Source: Buchnera aphidicola (Pentalonia nigronervosa)
Lineage (GTDB): Bacteria; Pseudomonadota; Gammaproteobacteria; Enterobacterales; Enterobacteriaceae
Direction: 5' to 3'
DNA: 64,000 bases
Assembly: GCA_014622685.1 (NCBI GenBank)
Contig: CP061275.1
Coordinates: 62,001-126,000 of the forward strand
The notes below the pieces were generated by a model. The model was not told the DNA's origin. It searched no databases and saw only the letters and a program-made list of their open reading frames with translations. Positions 1 through 10,507 of the stretch are shown here, in pieces. The position numbers were made by a program, and so were the translations under genes. Every line of letters begins with the position of its first letter. The stretch's first letter is position 1.

Positions 1-837
1 ATAACACATGAGATATTATATAAATGGCTAATGAAGAAAGGATATCATGTTTTTGTCGAACATGTTATTGCTAAAGAATTAAATTTAAAACATCCTAATA
101 CTGCTACTTTAGTCGAAATTGGACAACTGTGTGAATTAGCAGTTGTAATTGGTGGAGATGGTAATTTATTATGTGCAGCTCGTGTTTTATCATTATACGA
201 TATTAAAATTGTTGGTATTAATCGCGGTAATTTAGGATTTTTGGCTGACTTAAATCCTGAAACTGGATTAAGAGTATTATCAGAAATTTTATCTGGAAAT
301 TATTTTTTAGATAATCGTTTTTTATTAGATGTGCAGGTGCGTGAAAAAAAAACTATTTCTAAGTCAAGTATAGCTATTAATGAAGTTGTATTGCATCCTT
401 CATGTTTAGATTATATGATAGAATTTGCAGTTTATATTGATGGTAAATTTTCTTTTTCTCAACGTGCAGATGGTTTTATTGTTTCTACACCAACTGGTTC
501 AACTGGTTATTCTCTATCTGCTGGTGGGCCAATTATTGCTGCATCTTTAGATGCAATTACATTAATTTCTATGTTTCCTCATACTTTATCTTCGCGTCCA
601 TTGGTGATTCGAAATGATAGTATCATTTGCTTAAAAATTTCTAATTTTGATAGTAACTTAAAGATTAGTTGTGACAGTCAGATAATTTTGCCAATTGAAG
701 AAGGAGAGTGTGTATTTATCCGTCGTAGTAACTATTATTTACATTTAATTCATCCTAAAAGTTATGACTATTTCAAAACGTTAACTACAAAATTAAATTG
801 GTCCAAAAAATTTTTTAGAAACCATTCTAATAGATAA
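1..837 (+). CDS. nadK: NAD kinase, 5' end outside window
   Basis: ATP-dependent cytosolic NAD kinase, which phosphorylates NAD+ to NADP+. The reading frame is open from base 1 (ATA ACA CAT GAG), and the residues before the first ATG at position 31 ([10 protein letters not shown]) still match the E. coli protein, so the gene begins upstream of the window and the ATG at 31 is internal. The nucleotide-binding motif [10 protein letters not shown], the INRGNLGFL segment, the NEVVLHP segment and the [16 protein letters not shown] motif are all present, as is the usual C-terminus ending in LNWSKKFF. About 278 codons are visible against 292 in E. coli. The next recognisable feature, tmRNA, is on the opposite strand. 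Identification is secure; only the start is missing. Confidence 0.95.
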   Translation: MTHEILYKWLMKKGYHVFVEHVIAKELNLKHPNTATLVEIGQLCELAVVIGGDGNLLCAARVLSLYDIKIVGINRGNLGFLADLNPETGLRVLSEILSGNYFLDNRFLLDVQVREKKTISKSSIAINEVVLHPSCLDYMIEFAVYIDGKFSFSQRADGFIVSTPTGSTGYSLSAGGPIIAASLDAITLISMFPHTLSSRPLVIRNDSIICLKISNFDSNLKISCDSQIILPIEEGECVFIRRSNYYLHLIHPKSYDYFKTLTTKLNWSKKFFRNHSNR

Positions 838-1274
838 AATATTGAATTCAAAAAACATTTGTTTTATACAATAGTGATTTGTTTTAATAAATTATTAAAA
901 CATTTTTTTATATATAACATTTTTGTGTTAACAGTATCATTTTTTATTCTATTAAAAATTTATTTAAGGATTAATTCTATTGTTATATGTAATTTAACAG
1001 TTTATTTGTATTTTTTCTAAATTAATATATTCAATAATATAATTTTTTAAAAATAATTTAATTAGTACACCTTTTATATAATTTAGTGTATAAAAAAATG
1101 ATATATGCATGCTAAAGTAAGTTACATATATAAAGTATATTATATTTTTTTAAAAGTACGTGAAAAATTTTATTTTTTAATACAGTTAGGTTGTTTATAA
1201 AAATAGAGAAATTGCATGTGTAATTATGTGAAATGTTATATAAGTGTTGATCGATTAGTTTTTTCTAAATAATT
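838..1274. other. Intergenic, no gene seen
   Basis: A 437-base AT-rich spacer between nadK and the 3' end of tmRNA. I find no open frame with family resemblance, no tRNA and no strong hairpin. smpB, the tmRNA partner gene that often lies next to ssrA in enterobacteria, is not here. Confidence 0.6.
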
Positions 1275-1637
1275 TGGAGCTGGCGGGATTCGAACCCGCG
1301 TCCAAAATTTCTAAAAATAAAATTCTACATGTTTATTTTTTCTTTTCAGAATTCATCTCTTAATTTGGAAAAACACATTTTAAGAGCATAGCTTGAGGAA
1401 ACAATTTCATGCATATCACCAAGCTTAATATACATGTTGTCTCTTATATTTTATCTTTCCGATTGTTATTTCTAAGAGAAAAAAATAAACAGGAAAGGCT
1501 AAATACAGTTTTTAAGCTGCTAAAGCGTAGTTTTGGTTATTTTTTGCAGATATTTTTTACGGCTTTTTATCGAGGCAAACCGTTCCTCGACATGCATTTT
1601 ATTTTTTTGACGATTTTGTCGATTCCAAAACAGCCCC
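1275..1637 (-). ncRNA. ssrA: Transfer-messenger RNA (tmRNA)
   Basis: tmRNA rescues stalled ribosomes and tags the unfinished protein for proteolysis. On the minus strand the 5' end reads GGGGCTG (1637-1631) and the 3' end carries a T-arm GGTTCGAATCCC followed by GCCAGCTCCA, so the acceptor stem pairs as in E. coli. The length is 363 nt, the same as in E. coli. The genome reads AAT after the discriminator A at 1275, so the CCA end is not encoded. The tag frame runs from GCA at 1547-1545 to TAA at 1514-1512 and gives AKNNQNYALAA, with the conserved YALAA degron. No protein should be called on the plus strand across this interval. The ends are inferred by comparison with E. coli. Confidence 0.95.
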
Positions 1638-1763
1638 TGATTTTTTTGTATTTTCAATAGTATTGCAAAAAAAAACAGTCTTGTCTATTGAATATTTTTA
1701 AAATATGCGTGTTTTTTTTGTTGAAAGATATAATTTTATAAAATGTAAAAAATGGAAATTAAT

Positions 1764-2084
1764 ATGAATATTATTCAAAAAATAGAAAAACAGATAAAAG
1801 ATAATATTATTTTGATTTATATGAAAGGAACACCAAACTCTCCGAGTTGTGGTTTTTCAGCACAAGCAGTACAAGCAGTATCAGCATGTGGAGAAAAATT
1901 TGCATATATTGATGTTTTAGAAAATACAGATATTAGAACTGAGTTACCAAAATATGCTAATTGGCCTACGTTTCCTCAGTTATGGATAAAAGGTGAGTTA
2001 ATTGGTGGTTGTAGTATTATAGTAGACATGTTTAAAACTGGCGAATTAAAAAAATTAATATTAAATGCAGTAAAAAAAATATAA
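1764..2084 (+). CDS. grxD: Monothiol glutaredoxin 4
   Basis: Cytosolic CGFS-type monothiol glutaredoxin that binds a [2Fe-2S] cluster with glutathione and works in iron-sulfur cluster transfer. The protein has 106 residues from the chosen start. The SPSCGFSAQAVQA motif holds the single active cysteine near residue 29, and KYANWPTFPQLW with GELIGGC form the glutathione-binding part. An in-frame ATG at 1752 would add four residues. I chose the ATG at 1764 because it gives a start like E. coli GrxD and has GGAAAT upstream. E. coli GrxD is 115 residues; the missing part is the charged C-terminal tail. It may cooperate with ErpA, encoded at 29.6-29.9 kb. Confidence 0.93.
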   Translation: MNIIQKIEKQIKDNIILIYMKGTPNSPSCGFSAQAVQAVSACGEKFAYIDVLENTDIRTELPKYANWPTFPQLWIKGELIGGCSIIVDMFKTGELKKLILNAVKKI

Positions 2085-2126
2085 ACTACATTGTGCAAAT
2101 TAATTTTTTTAGATAAAATCTCAAAA

Positions 2127-2181
2127 ATATGACACTTGCATAAAGAAAGTAAATGATATATCTTTATTGCGAATGTCATAT
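2127..2181. terminator. Imperfect hairpin between convergent grxD and rnt
   Basis: ATATGACA at 2127-2134 pairs with TGTCATAT at 2174-2181, and the inner parts TAAAGA and TCTTTA also pair, with mismatches between them. It sits between two converging genes and could end transcripts from both sides. There is no clean T-tract directly after it, so this is a weak call. Confidence 0.35.
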
Positions 2182-2265
2182 TTATCGTGGTTTCGGATTG
2201 TATGATTTTGAATATAGATTTAAAAAAATATATTTTCACTGTTGTACGTTTTTAATAGCACAATT

Positions 2266-2910
2266 TTATTTTTTTTCGATATTTAATGGCCACCCACCTA
2301 AACGTTTCCATCGATTTACTAATTCGCAAAAAAGATTTGCAGTTTGCAATGTATCATATAAAGCTGAATGTGCTTGATTGTTATCAAATGGTAACCCGAT
2401 GGCTTTACATGCTTTAGCTAAAACGGTTTGACCAACAGCTAATCCACTTAATGCAGCTGTATCAAATGTAACAAATGAGTGAAAAGGATTGTGTTTTATT
2501 TTTGCTCTTTGAATTGCTTCCATTAGAAAATTGTGATCAAAGGTAGCGTTATGAGCTACAACAATACCTTGACTGCAATCGTTTTCTTTTATACCGTCTT
2601 GTACCATTTTTATCATAGATTCAATTGCTTTTTTTTCACTGATTGCGCCGCGTAGTGGGTTAAATGGATCAATTTTATTGAAGGAAATTGCATCAGAATT
2701 TATTATAGATCCTTTAAATGGTTTGATATGAAAATGTAATGTGTGTTCTTTATGCAGCCATCCGAAATTATCCATTTTTAAAGTTATTACAGCCATTTCT
2801 AATATTGCATCTGTTTTTGAATTAAAACCTGCTGTTTCAAAATCTATTACAACGGGATAAAACGTTCGAAATCGATCACTTAATAGATTACATGTTTTAA
2901 TTATAGACAT
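2266..2910 (-). CDS. rnt: Ribonuclease T
   Basis: DEDD-family 3'-5' exoribonuclease that trims the 3' ends of tRNA and other stable RNAs in the cytosol. The 214 residues match the family length (215 in E. coli). Exo I is [11 protein letters not shown] with the metal-binding Asp and Glu, Exo II is [11 protein letters not shown], and Exo III is [11 protein letters not shown] with the catalytic His and last Asp. The gene converges with grxD. No neighbour forms an obvious operon with it. Its coding sequence contains a run of about eight A residues that stays in frame. Confidence 0.95.
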   Translation of the reverse strand: MSIIKTCNLLSDRFRTFYPVVIDFETAGFNSKTDAILEMAVITLKMDNFGWLHKEHTLHFHIKPFKGSIINSDAISFNKIDPFNPLRGAISEKKAIESMIKMVQDGIKENDCSQGIVVAHNATFDHNFLMEAIQRAKIKHNPFHSFVTFDTAALSGLAVGQTVLAKACKAIGLPFDNNQAHSALYDTLQTANLFCELVNRWKRLGGWPLNIEKK

Positions 2911-3242
2911 AACATTCTCATTTTTTTAAAACATTACACGTGTTTTTAATGTGGCATTTTTTAGTTTTTTTTGATATTTTTAATGGTTTAAAATATGTTA
3001 AAATTTTTCATATTTTTGGTATTTTAAGATATTTTTATTTTAATGTAATTAAATTTATATACGTAAAAATATGTTTATGTTTTTAATTTAAACGAATTTT
3101 TATATATATATTGAGATTTTTTATTTACATTATATAAGTGTACTATAATTTATAAAAATATTTAAGATTAAATTATTAATTTAATTATTTATAAAAATTC
3201 TGTATATTATGACTTAACAGAAATAATATTAGGATCTATAAC
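2911..3242. other. Intergenic between divergent rnt and sodA
   Basis: A 332-base AT-rich spacer that must contain the promoters of rnt (minus) and sodA (plus). I see an AGGATC ribosome-binding site before sodA near 3230, but no promoter or operator motif clear enough to call. Confidence 0.5.
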
Positions 3243-3857
3243 ATGAGTTATACTCTTGCGTCTTTACCATATTTATATAATGCTTTAGAACCATTTTTTG
3301 ATGAAAAAACTATGATGATTCATCATACTAAACATCATCAAAATTACATTAATAATACCAATTCAATTTTAAAAAATACTATTTTTTCTTCATTGTCTAT
3401 TGATGAGTTGATATCTATTTTTGACGAAATAGTTTTAGATGACAAAATATCTTTGCGCAATAACGCTGGGGGTCATATTAATCATACTTTTTTCTGGGAC
3501 ATTTTAAAAATTGGGACTACGCTAACTAGCGATTTAAAAATAGAATTGGAAAAACAATTTGGTACTGTTGAAAACTTTAAAAATCAATTTGAAGAAATCG
3601 CTTGTAGTCATTTTGGTTCGGGTTGGGTATGGTTAGTAAAAAAACATAATATGTTGTCTATCATATCCACTCCCAATCAAGATAATCCATTAATGGGTGG
3701 TGTTGCATCTGATTCTTATGGATATCCTATTATTGGATTAGATCTTTGGGAACATGCTTATTACTTAAAATATCAAAATAAACGATTAGATTATGTGAAA
3801 GCTTTTTGGAATGTAGTGAATTGGGAAAAAGCGTCTTGTCGATTACAGAGTAATTAA
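3243..3857 (+). CDS. sodA: Superoxide dismutase, Mn/Fe type
   Basis: Cytosolic enzyme that dismutes superoxide to hydrogen peroxide and oxygen. The 204 residues carry the usual metal ligands: His in the N-terminal HHTKHHQNY region, His in [13 protein letters not shown], and Asp and His in [15 protein letters not shown]. The overall sequence is closest to E. coli SodA (Mn form, 206 residues), and the NHTFFW segment suits the Mn type, though cofactor choice cannot be settled by reading alone. AGGATC lies upstream of the ATG. The gene has its own downstream hairpin, so it appears to be transcribed alone. No Fur- or SoxS-type site was recognised. Confidence 0.93.
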   Translation: MSYTLASLPYLYNALEPFFDEKTMMIHHTKHHQNYINNTNSILKNTIFSSLSIDELISIFDEIVLDDKISLRNNAGGHINHTFFWDILKIGTTLTSDLKIELEKQFGTVENFKNQFEEIACSHFGSGWVWLVKKHNMLSIISTPNQDNPLMGGVASDSYGYPIIGLDLWEHAYYLKYQNKRLDYVKAFWNVVNWEKASCRLQSN

Positions 3858-3936
3858 AATTTTTTTAATTTAAAAAATTAGAAATATTTTACTTCTTGTT
3901 ACTCGAAACGATGTTAAATATTGTGAATTGAACTTT

Positions 3937-3977
3937 AAAAACATATAATATTAAATATTATATGTTTTTATTTTTTT
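3937..3977 (+). terminator. Rho-independent terminator after sodA
   Basis: AAAAACATATAATATT at 3937-3952 is the exact reverse complement of AATATTATATGTTTTT at 3954-3969, giving a long AT-rich stem with a very short loop. It is followed directly by A and seven T residues. The position, 80 bases after sodA and before pth, fits termination of sodA. Confidence 0.7.
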
Positions 3978-4013
3978 AAGGAAGTAAATTTTATTCATAT
4001 TAAAAAATGTTGT

Positions 4014-4553
4014 TTGAATCATATTAAAATGATTGTTGGTTTATCTAATCCAAAAACGCAGTATCATCAAACTCGTCATAATGCGGGGTCATGGTGCATT
4101 TATGATTTTATGAAATTACATTCTAAGGTTTTAGTTGAAGAAAAGAAATTTTTTGGTTTTACTGGTTTAATTAATATTAATGCACGTGTTATTCGTATTC
4201 TTGTACCCAACATTTTTATGAATTTAAATGGTAAATCAGTATTTAAAATGGCTTCTTTTTATAATATTCATTTATCTGAAATATTAATAATACATGATGA
4301 CTTGGAACTTTGCCCTGGTATTGTGAAAATAAAATATGGTTACGGGCATAATGGGCATAATGGATTAAGAAACATCATTTCTTGTTTTCAAAAAAAAATA
4401 GATTTTTATCGATTTCGAATTGGAATTGGTCGTCCAGAAAAAAAAAATTTAGTTTCGTCGTTTGTGCTATCTAGTCCTACAAAAACAGAAAATATGTTAA
4501 TTAAAAAAGCTATTTTACATACTATAAAAGCAATTAGTTTGTTCATGGGTTAA
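4014..4553 (+). CDS. pth: Peptidyl-tRNA hydrolase
   Basis: Cytosolic esterase that recycles peptidyl-tRNA dropped from ribosomes. The protein has 179 residues against 194 in E. coli. IVGLSNPK with the substrate-binding Asn, TRHNAGSW with the catalytic His, and IIHDDLEL with the catalytic Asp are present. [11 protein letters not shown] matches the conserved central loop. The start is a TTG at 4014, which gives an N-terminus ([12 protein letters not shown]) aligned with E. coli. The ATG at 4029 is the alternative and would remove five residues right before the conserved strand. ychF follows 84 bases downstream, as in E. coli. Confidence 0.93.
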   Translation: MNHIKMIVGLSNPKTQYHQTRHNAGSWCIYDFMKLHSKVLVEEKKFFGFTGLININARVIRILVPNIFMNLNGKSVFKMASFYNIHLSEILIIHDDLELCPGIVKIKYGYGHNGHNGLRNIISCFQKKIDFYRFRIGIGRPEKKNLVSSFVLSSPTKTENMLIKKAILHTIKAISLFMG

Positions 4554-4637
4554 CAATAGCAGTTTAACTATATGTGTTGTTCAATTATTTTTTTGGAAAT
4601 GATTTAGTTAAAAATTTATTTTGGATGTATATAAAAT

Positions 4638-5726
4638 ATGAGTTTTAAATGCGGCATTATAGGATTGCCAAATGTTGGTAAGTCTACTTTATTTAATATT
4701 TTAACTACAGGACATTCTGCAGTTGCAAACTTTCCATTTTGTACTATAAAACCTAATATTGGTATTGTATCAGTAGTGGATCCTCGCATTGAAAAGATTG
4801 CGTCTATTGTTTGTCCTAAAAAAATAGTAAATACATTTATAGAATTTGTAGATATTGCAGGTTTAGTAAAAGGAGCATCTCAAGGTGATGGACTAGGTAA
4901 TCAATTTTTAAGTAATATACGAGAAACGCATGCTATAGTACATGTAGTACGTTGTTTCAAAGATGATAATATCATTCATATTTATAATCGTATTAATCCT
5001 ATAGAAGATGTGAATATTATCAACACTGAGCTTATTTTTTCAGATTGTGATATTTGTGAAAAAGCATTATTACAATTAGGTAAAAAAACAACCATTCTCC
5101 ATAAAGATATAGAATTGACACGACAAGTTTTGAAAAAATGCCTTAATCATTTAAAACAAGTTTGTATGTTAAAAACGCTTACATTAAGTATTGATGAGAA
5201 AAAACTTCTTCAGAATTTTTGTTTATTAACCTTAAAACCAACAATGTACGTTGCAAATATTAATGATCAGAAAGAATCTTACCGTGCTTTAAGTGAGTTA
5301 AAAAAAATGGCAAATGCGGCAGGTGAGATAGTGATTCCAATTTTTTCAAATTTAGAATTAGATTTAGTATTTATGGACAGTTCTGAAAAAAAAGATTTTA
5401 TGGATGCTTTTGAAATAAAAGATTTAGGATTAAATAACGTGATTTTATCTGGTTATAAATTACTCAATTTAATAACTTTTTTTACTGTAGGAAAAAAAGA
5501 AATTCGAAGTTGGTCTGTTCCTAATGGTAGTACTAGTTTATACGCAGCTCGTAAAATACATAGTGATTTCAGTAAAGGTTTTATTCGAATGCAAGTTATT
5601 TCGTACATTGATTTTATAAAATATAAAGATGAATCAAAAATTAAAAAATTAGGAAAATGTAGAATAGAAGGCAAAGATTATCGCATACAAGATGGTGATA
5701 TTATTCGTGTTTTCTTTAATGTGTAA
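4638..5726 (+). CDS. ychF: Ribosome-associated ATPase YchF/EngD
   Basis: Obg-family P-loop NTPase that prefers ATP and associates with ribosomes; its physiological role is still debated. The 362 residues match the family (363 in E. coli). The G1 motif is GLPNVGKST near residue 8, the switch II region is VDIAGLVKGASQGDGLGNQF, and the C-terminal TGS domain ends in EGKDYRIQDGDIIRVFFNV. The usual Obg G4 NKxD is replaced by NINDQ, as expected for YchF. It follows pth, an arrangement conserved in gamma-proteobacteria. Confidence 0.96.
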   Translation: MSFKCGIIGLPNVGKSTLFNILTTGHSAVANFPFCTIKPNIGIVSVVDPRIEKIASIVCPKKIVNTFIEFVDIAGLVKGASQGDGLGNQFLSNIRETHAIVHVVRCFKDDNIIHIYNRINPIEDVNIINTELIFSDCDICEKALLQLGKKTTILHKDIELTRQVLKKCLNHLKQVCMLKTLTLSIDEKKLLQNFCLLTLKPTMYVANINDQKESYRALSELKKMANAAGEIVIPIFSNLELDLVFMDSSEKKDFMDAFEIKDLGLNNVILSGYKLLNLITFFTVGKKEIRSWSVPNGSTSLYAARKIHSDFSKGFIRMQVISYIDFIKYKDESKIKKLGKCRIEGKDYRIQDGDIIRVFFNV

Positions 5727-5779
5727 CTAAAAAAATAATATACAATTAATTTTTTTATAATTGTTCGTTGTATTGTTTC

Positions 5780-5804
5780 GGAGAGGAAGATAAATTTCCT
5801 CTCT
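5780..5804. terminator. Hairpin between convergent ychF and thrC
   Basis: GAGAGGAA at 5781-5788 pairs perfectly with TTCCTCTC at 5796-5803, with a short loop. This is one of the few GC-containing stems in the region and lies between two converging genes. Flanking T-tracts are poor on both strands, so it may act as a transcript 3' end or stability hairpin more than as a strong terminator. Confidence 0.5.
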
Positions 5805-5816
5805 CATTTAGTATGT

Positions 5817-7106
5817 TTAGTTTGCTATTAAAAATTGTTTTAATTGGCTAAAATCTGGATCAATATTATAAGATAGTATTGGTAATGCGATTCTATTTTT
5901 TAATGCTATCGGCAACGAAATATTGTTTTTTAATATTTTCTCAATCGTTACTTTAAATTTTGCAGGATGCGCAGTACCTAGAAATAAACCGAATTCATCT
6001 TGTTTCAATTGATCTTTAAGTAATTTATACGCAATTGCTGCATGAGGTTCAGAAAGATAACCTAATTGAAATAATTCTTGCAACGTTTTTTTAGTATCAT
6101 GATCTGATACACTACCAAATCTAAGTGTTTCTAGTATCCATTTTTTTTGTGTAGATAATTCTTTAATACGAGGCCAATTATTGGGTTGACTGATATCCAT
6201 GGCATTAGACATTGTAGATATTGTTTTTCGAGGATTCCATCTGCCACTTTTTAAAAATCTTGGAACAGTGTCATTTGCGTTTGTGCATGCTATAAAAGAT
6301 GATATTGGTAAACCGAGCGATTGGGCTAGTAGTCCAGCTGTCAGATTTCCAAAATTACCACATGGAATTGCTATTACTAATTTTTTCTTTTGTTGTGTCG
6401 AAAGTAAGGAAAATGCTTCAAAATAATAGCATATTTGTGCTAATAATCGACTAATATTAATAGAATTTGCTGAATTTAATCCAATTGACATTTTTAAGTC
6501 TTTATTATTAAACGCTGTTTTTACTAATTTTTGACAATCATCAAAACTACCATTAACAGATATTGTTTTTATATTTTTTCCTAATGTACAAAACAATTTT
6601 TCTTGTAGTGCAGTAATTTTTCCTTTCGGATATAAAATAACCACTTGAACATTATTCATTTTATAAAATGCATGAGCTACTGCAGCGCCAGTATCTCCTG
6701 ATGTTGCAGTTAAAATAGTTATTCGTGTACTATTTTCATTAAATAACAAAAGCATTTGTGCCATAAAACGTGCGCCAAAATCTTTAAAAGCTAGTGTTGG
6801 ACCGTGAAATAATTCCAAGCAATGGATGTTCTTTGATACAATCACTTTTAATGGAGTAGTCAGTGCAAATGCTTTTTGAACACTTTGATATAATGTTTTT
6901 TTTGTGATTTCATCACCAATAAATTTAAAAAGTATTTCGGTACTTTTAGAAACAAAATCCATTTTTAATATTTTTTTGATTTCACAAGATGTAAAAGTTG
7001 GAATTTCTGTTGGAAAAAACAATCCCTGTTGTTCTCCTAATCCTAATTTTACTGCTTCTTCAAAATTTACTTTTTCTTTATGATTTTTTAAGTTATAAAG
7101 TTTCAT
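5817..7106 (-). CDS. thrC: Threonine synthase
   Basis: PLP enzyme that converts O-phosphohomoserine to threonine, the last step of the pathway, in the cytosol. The 429 residues compare with 428 in E. coli. HGPTLAFKDFGARFM contains the PLP-binding lysine, TSGDTGAAVAHAF is the phosphate loop, and CGNFGNLTAG is the second cofactor-contact segment. It is the third gene of thrA-thrB-thrC, with four bases between the thrB stop and the thrC ATG, so translation is probably coupled. The intact pathway fits provisioning of an essential amino acid to an aphid host. Confidence 0.97.
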   Translation of the reverse strand: MKLYNLKNHKEKVNFEEAVKLGLGEQQGLFFPTEIPTFTSCEIKKILKMDFVSKSTEILFKFIGDEITKKTLYQSVQKAFALTTPLKVIVSKNIHCLELFHGPTLAFKDFGARFMAQMLLLFNENSTRITILTATSGDTGAAVAHAFYKMNNVQVVILYPKGKITALQEKLFCTLGKNIKTISVNGSFDDCQKLVKTAFNNKDLKMSIGLNSANSINISRLLAQICYYFEAFSLLSTQQKKKLVIAIPCGNFGNLTAGLLAQSLGLPISSFIACTNANDTVPRFLKSGRWNPRKTISTMSNAMDISQPNNWPRIKELSTQKKWILETLRFGSVSDHDTKKTLQELFQLGYLSEPHAAIAYKLLKDQLKQDEFGLFLGTAHPAKFKVTIEKILKNNISLPIALKNRIALPILSYNIDPDFSQLKQFLIAN

Positions 7107-7110
7107 GTTG

Positions 7111-8040
7111 TTATCCTATGTTACGTGTACCTTGTAAATCTAAAAAGCAAATGTGAACAAATCCTTCATTGTTTTGCAGATAATTTTCTTTTAACCATAA
7201 AGATATTTTTTTCGCAGTACTAATTTTATCAGAAACAGCAAAGATCGTAGGACCAGAACCGGAAATACCACAACTAATTGCTCCAATTCCTTGAATTTTT
7301 TTTTTGCATCTTAAAAAGTTTGGTAGTAATTTGACACGATATGGTTCTGCTATAAAATCTTGCATTGATCTAGCTGCTAAATGAGATTGTTTAGTGTATA
7401 AAGCATGAATGAAACTTGCTAAATAACGACTATTTTTAATACAAATATCTTTTGTATATTTTTTCGGCAAGATTTTTCTTGCTTGTGCAGTAGAAATATT
7501 AATTCCTGGCCAAGCTATAATCCAGAGCCAGTTTTTAATATTCGGCAATTGTTGATTAATTATTTTTGGATCATCTAATATTAATTGTAGACCTCCGAAA
7601 AAAGATGGAGCAACGTTATCGTAATGTATACTACCTGATATTTCTCCTTCTATTTCTCCCATCAGAAGTAATAATTCTTGTGAATTTAATGGTTGATTGC
7701 AAAATTGATTTATTGCGACTAAGGTAGCAACTATAGAACAAGCGCTGGATCCTAATCCTGATCCAATAGGCATGTTTTTTTCAAGAATAATGGACACTGG
7801 AACATTTTTTTTTAGAATTTCACAAAATTTTATCCAACATTTCCATGTAATATTTTTTTGGATTGTTTGAGGTAATTTTTTAGAAAATACACCTTTGTTG
7901 ATTAATTCAAATTTATTTGCTGATTGTATTGTAACACAATCCCCTAATAAAGTTCCGTCTATTGGTTTAATTGCTGCTCCTAAAATATCAAATCCTACTC
8001 CAACATTACCAATAGAAGCTGGCGCATAAATTTTAATCAT
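7111..8040 (-). CDS. thrB: Homoserine kinase
   Basis: GHMP-family kinase that phosphorylates homoserine. From the chosen ATG the protein has 309 residues, starting [13 protein letters not shown] as in E. coli (310). The ATP-binding glycine-rich motif is [13 protein letters not shown] and the C-terminal GHMP motif is [13 protein letters not shown]. The frame extends far upstream, but those residues lie within thrA coding sequence and have no family match. An AGAGGG ribosome-binding site at 8053-8048 sits seven bases from the ATG at 8040 and four from an adjoining ATG at 8043. A run of ten A residues near 7305-7296 encodes KKK in frame, which contrasts with the frame breaks at similar runs in the cell wall genes. 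Confidence 0.96.
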   Translation of the reverse strand: MIKIYAPASIGNVGVGFDILGAAIKPIDGTLLGDCVTIQSANKFELINKGVFSKKLPQTIQKNITWKCWIKFCEILKKNVPVSIILEKNMPIGSGLGSSACSIVATLVAINQFCNQPLNSQELLLLMGEIEGEISGSIHYDNVAPSFFGGLQLILDDPKIINQQLPNIKNWLWIIAWPGINISTAQARKILPKKYTKDICIKNSRYLASFIHALYTKQSHLAARSMQDFIAEPYRVKLLPNFLRCKKKIQGIGAISCGISGSGPTIFAVSDKISTAKKISLWLKENYLQNNEGFVHICFLDLQGTRNIG

Positions 8041-8047
8041 CATGTAT

Positions 8048-8053
8048 CCCTCT
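8048..8053 (-). promoter_or_regulatory. Ribosome-binding site deciding the thrB start
   Basis: AGAGGG on the minus strand between the thrA stop and thrB. Its spacing favours the ATG at 8040 over the long upstream extension of the frame. Confidence 0.7.
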
Positions 8054-8059
8054 TGACAT

Positions 8060-10507
8060 TTATGAAAGTATGCGTAATAAGTCAGAAAACACTCCAGATG
8101 CTGTAACATTGTTTCCAGCACCGTAACCTCGTAAAATTAAAGGGATTGGTTGATAATAATTCGTATAAAATGCTAGTGCATTTTCACCATTTTTAACTTT
8201 ATATAATGGGTGATTTTTACTAATTTCTTCAATTTTTACGGAACATTGTCCTGTATTTTTAATAGTTCCAACAAATCGTAAAACACTATTTTTAGCATTA
8301 GCTTTATTATTTTTTTTTAAGAATATTGGGTCTAATTCTTTAAGTTTTTCTAAAAATTCATATGGTTTTTTGTAATTTGTAAAATCTTTTGGTAATAAAG
8401 GTTCAATTTTAATATCTTGTAATTCTGTTTTATAACCTGCTTCACGAGCTAAAATAAGTAATTTTCTCGCTACGTCTGTTCCGGATAAATCATCACATGG
8501 GTTTGGTTCAGTAAATCCAAGTTTTTTTGCTTCTTTAGTTGCTTGTGATAATGAAATGCCTTCTTCTAATCTACCAAAAATAAATGATAAAGATCCAGAT
8601 AATATACCTTTAAAACGAATTAAGTGATCTCCTGTATTACGCAAATTTTTTAAAGTTTCAATAGCTGGTAATCCTGCTCCAACATTAGTTTCGTATAAAA
8701 ATTTTTTATTTTTTTTAAAAGCTGTTTTTCTTATTTTTTGATAGTAGTCTAATTTATTAGTATTTGCTTTTTTATTAGATGTAACTATATGAAATTCATT
8801 ATTTAAAAAGTCTATGTATTGTTCTGAGATTAATTGATCAGAAGTACAGTCTACGATAACTGGATTTAAAAAAGAATGGTTTTTTATGATTTTTTTTAAT
8901 ACGTCTAAATTAAATATTTTTGTTGTGTTTTTAAAATCATTTTCCCAATTAGATAAGTCTATTTTTTTTTCTGGCATTAACATTTTTTTAGAATTTGCAA
9001 TGACTCGGATTTGAATTTCAACATTTTTTTGTTGCAGTGATTTTTGTTGTTGTAATATTTGTTTTAACAGTGTAGTGCCGATACCACCAATACCAATTAA
9101 AAGAACATCAATAATTTTTTTGTCATTAAATAATGTGTAATGTACTTTTTGTACAGCTTGTGATATATATTTTTCTTCAACTACAATTGAGATTGAGTGT
9201 TTTGAAGATCCTTGTGCGATTGCGAGAACATTGATTTTTGCAGTACCTAAAGTAGAAAAAATTTTGGATGCGATATTATATTTTTTATTTATATTTTCGC
9301 CGATAACTGATAAGACAGATAAATTATTAGTAACGCGAAATGGATTTAATAATTTATTGTGTAATTCTAGTTGAAACTCTTGTTGTAAAGAATACAAAAA
9401 TCTTTCAGATTCTTTTTCTAAAATGCAAACAGCGATTTTGTCTTCTGACGATGATTGAGTAAGTAATATTATTTTAGTGTGATTTTTATATATTATGGAA
9501 AATATGCGTGAAATTAGATTTCTGACATTTTTAATATACATTCCTGATATGTTCAACATTGCTATTTTTTTAAGGTAAGTTACGCCTTTTAAAAGAAATG
9601 TATTCGAATTATATTTTTTTTTAATCCATGTTCCGTTAGATTTAATGTTTTTTGTGTTTTTAATAATACATGGGATGTTAAATTGAGAAATTGGTTCAAT
9701 TGTACGAGGATGCAATATTTTTGCGCCAAAATAAGACAGTTCCATTGCTTCTTGATATGATATTGATTTTAGAAGATGTGTATTAGGAATTTCTCTTGGG
9801 TCGCAAGTAAAAACTCCGTCAACATCGGTCCAAATTTCACAGCATTTTGCTTTTAAACAAACTGCTAATATTGCAGCAGAATAATCAGAACCATTTCGTC
9901 CTAATAATACTAATTCTTGTTTTCGATTTCCAGCAATAAAACCCGACATTAAAAGAATGTTGTCTTTTTGAAAATGAATTTTTTCAATACGTTTTTTAGA
10001 TTCTAATATGTCAACGGTGGAATCTAAATATGTTCCTGAAGATGCAAAATTATATATTGGATCAATGATAGTTACTTTGTAATTTCTAGAAATTAATATA
10101 TTCTTCATTATATAAACTGAGAGTATTTCACCTTTTGAAATAATTATTGCTCGAACATTTTTTGGACATGTTTTTAATAATGATATACCATGCGTTAAAT
10201 TTTTTATTTGATCCAATTCTCTAATAATGTTTTTTTTAGTTATCTCGTATAAAAAATTAGACTGTACTTTGTTAAGATCGTTTATTAAATCAATAAAAAT
10301 TTTTTCTAAAGTTGCAATGATTGTTAGCATGTTGTCATAATTTACAATTTCTTCACAAATGGAAACTAAATGATTAGTTACTGTAGCTGGAGCTGAAAGT
10401 ACTACAGCTGTTTTTCCGCATTGGAAATTTTTTTCTATAATATCAGCTACAAATAGAAATTTTCTTGCATTAGCTAGTGACGTGCCGCCAAATTTTAATA
10501 GTTTCAT
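8060..10507 (-). CDS. thrA: Aspartokinase I / homoserine dehydrogenase I
   Basis: Fused bifunctional enzyme that catalyses the first and third steps from aspartate to homoserine. The 815 residues compare with 820 in E. coli. The aspartokinase domain starts [17 protein letters not shown] and continues with [12 protein letters not shown] and [15 protein letters not shown]. The middle ACT region includes [11 protein letters not shown]. The homoserine dehydrogenase domain has the NAD(P) motif [11 protein letters not shown] near residue 470, then TSNKKANTN and the [12 protein letters not shown] segment. I start at the ATG at 10507, which matches E. coli; an upstream ATG at 10549 would add 14 unrelated residues. 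No thrL-like leader peptide or attenuator is visible upstream, so threonine/isoleucine attenuation seems lost. Confidence 0.96.
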   Translation of the reverse strand: MKLLKFGGTSLANARKFLFVADIIEKNFQCGKTAVVLSAPATVTNHLVSICEEIVNYDNMLTIIATLEKIFIDLINDLNKVQSNFLYEITKKNIIRELDQIKNLTHGISLLKTCPKNVRAIIISKGEILSVYIMKNILISRNYKVTIIDPIYNFASSGTYLDSTVDILESKKRIEKIHFQKDNILLMSGFIAGNRKQELVLLGRNGSDYSAAILAVCLKAKCCEIWTDVDGVFTCDPREIPNTHLLKSISYQEAMELSYFGAKILHPRTIEPISQFNIPCIIKNTKNIKSNGTWIKKKYNSNTFLLKGVTYLKKIAMLNISGMYIKNVRNLISRIFSIIYKNHTKIILLTQSSSEDKIAVCILEKESERFLYSLQQEFQLELHNKLLNPFRVTNNLSVLSVIGENINKKYNIASKIFSTLGTAKINVLAIAQGSSKHSISIVVEEKYISQAVQKVHYTLFNDKKIIDVLLIGIGGIGTTLLKQILQQQKSLQQKNVEIQIRVIANSKKMLMPEKKIDLSNWENDFKNTTKIFNLDVLKKIIKNHSFLNPVIVDCTSDQLISEQYIDFLNNEFHIVTSNKKANTNKLDYYQKIRKTAFKKNKKFLYETNVGAGLPAIETLKNLRNTGDHLIRFKGILSGSLSFIFGRLEEGISLSQATKEAKKLGFTEPNPCDDLSGTDVARKLLILAREAGYKTELQDIKIEPLLPKDFTNYKKPYEFLEKLKELDPIFLKKNNKANAKNSVLRFVGTIKNTGQCSVKIEEISKNHPLYKVKNGENALAFYTNYYQPIPLILRGYGAGNNVTASGVFSDLLRILS

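Noticed and set aside
1409..1660. 83-codon open frame on the plus strand
   Set aside because: It lies across tmRNA on the opposite strand; the tRNA-like ends, length and tag frame show that this is ssrA.
8041..8121. N-terminal extension of thrB
   Set aside because: The extra residues overlap the end of thrA, have no match to homoserine kinase, and a good ribosome-binding site precedes the ATG at 8040.
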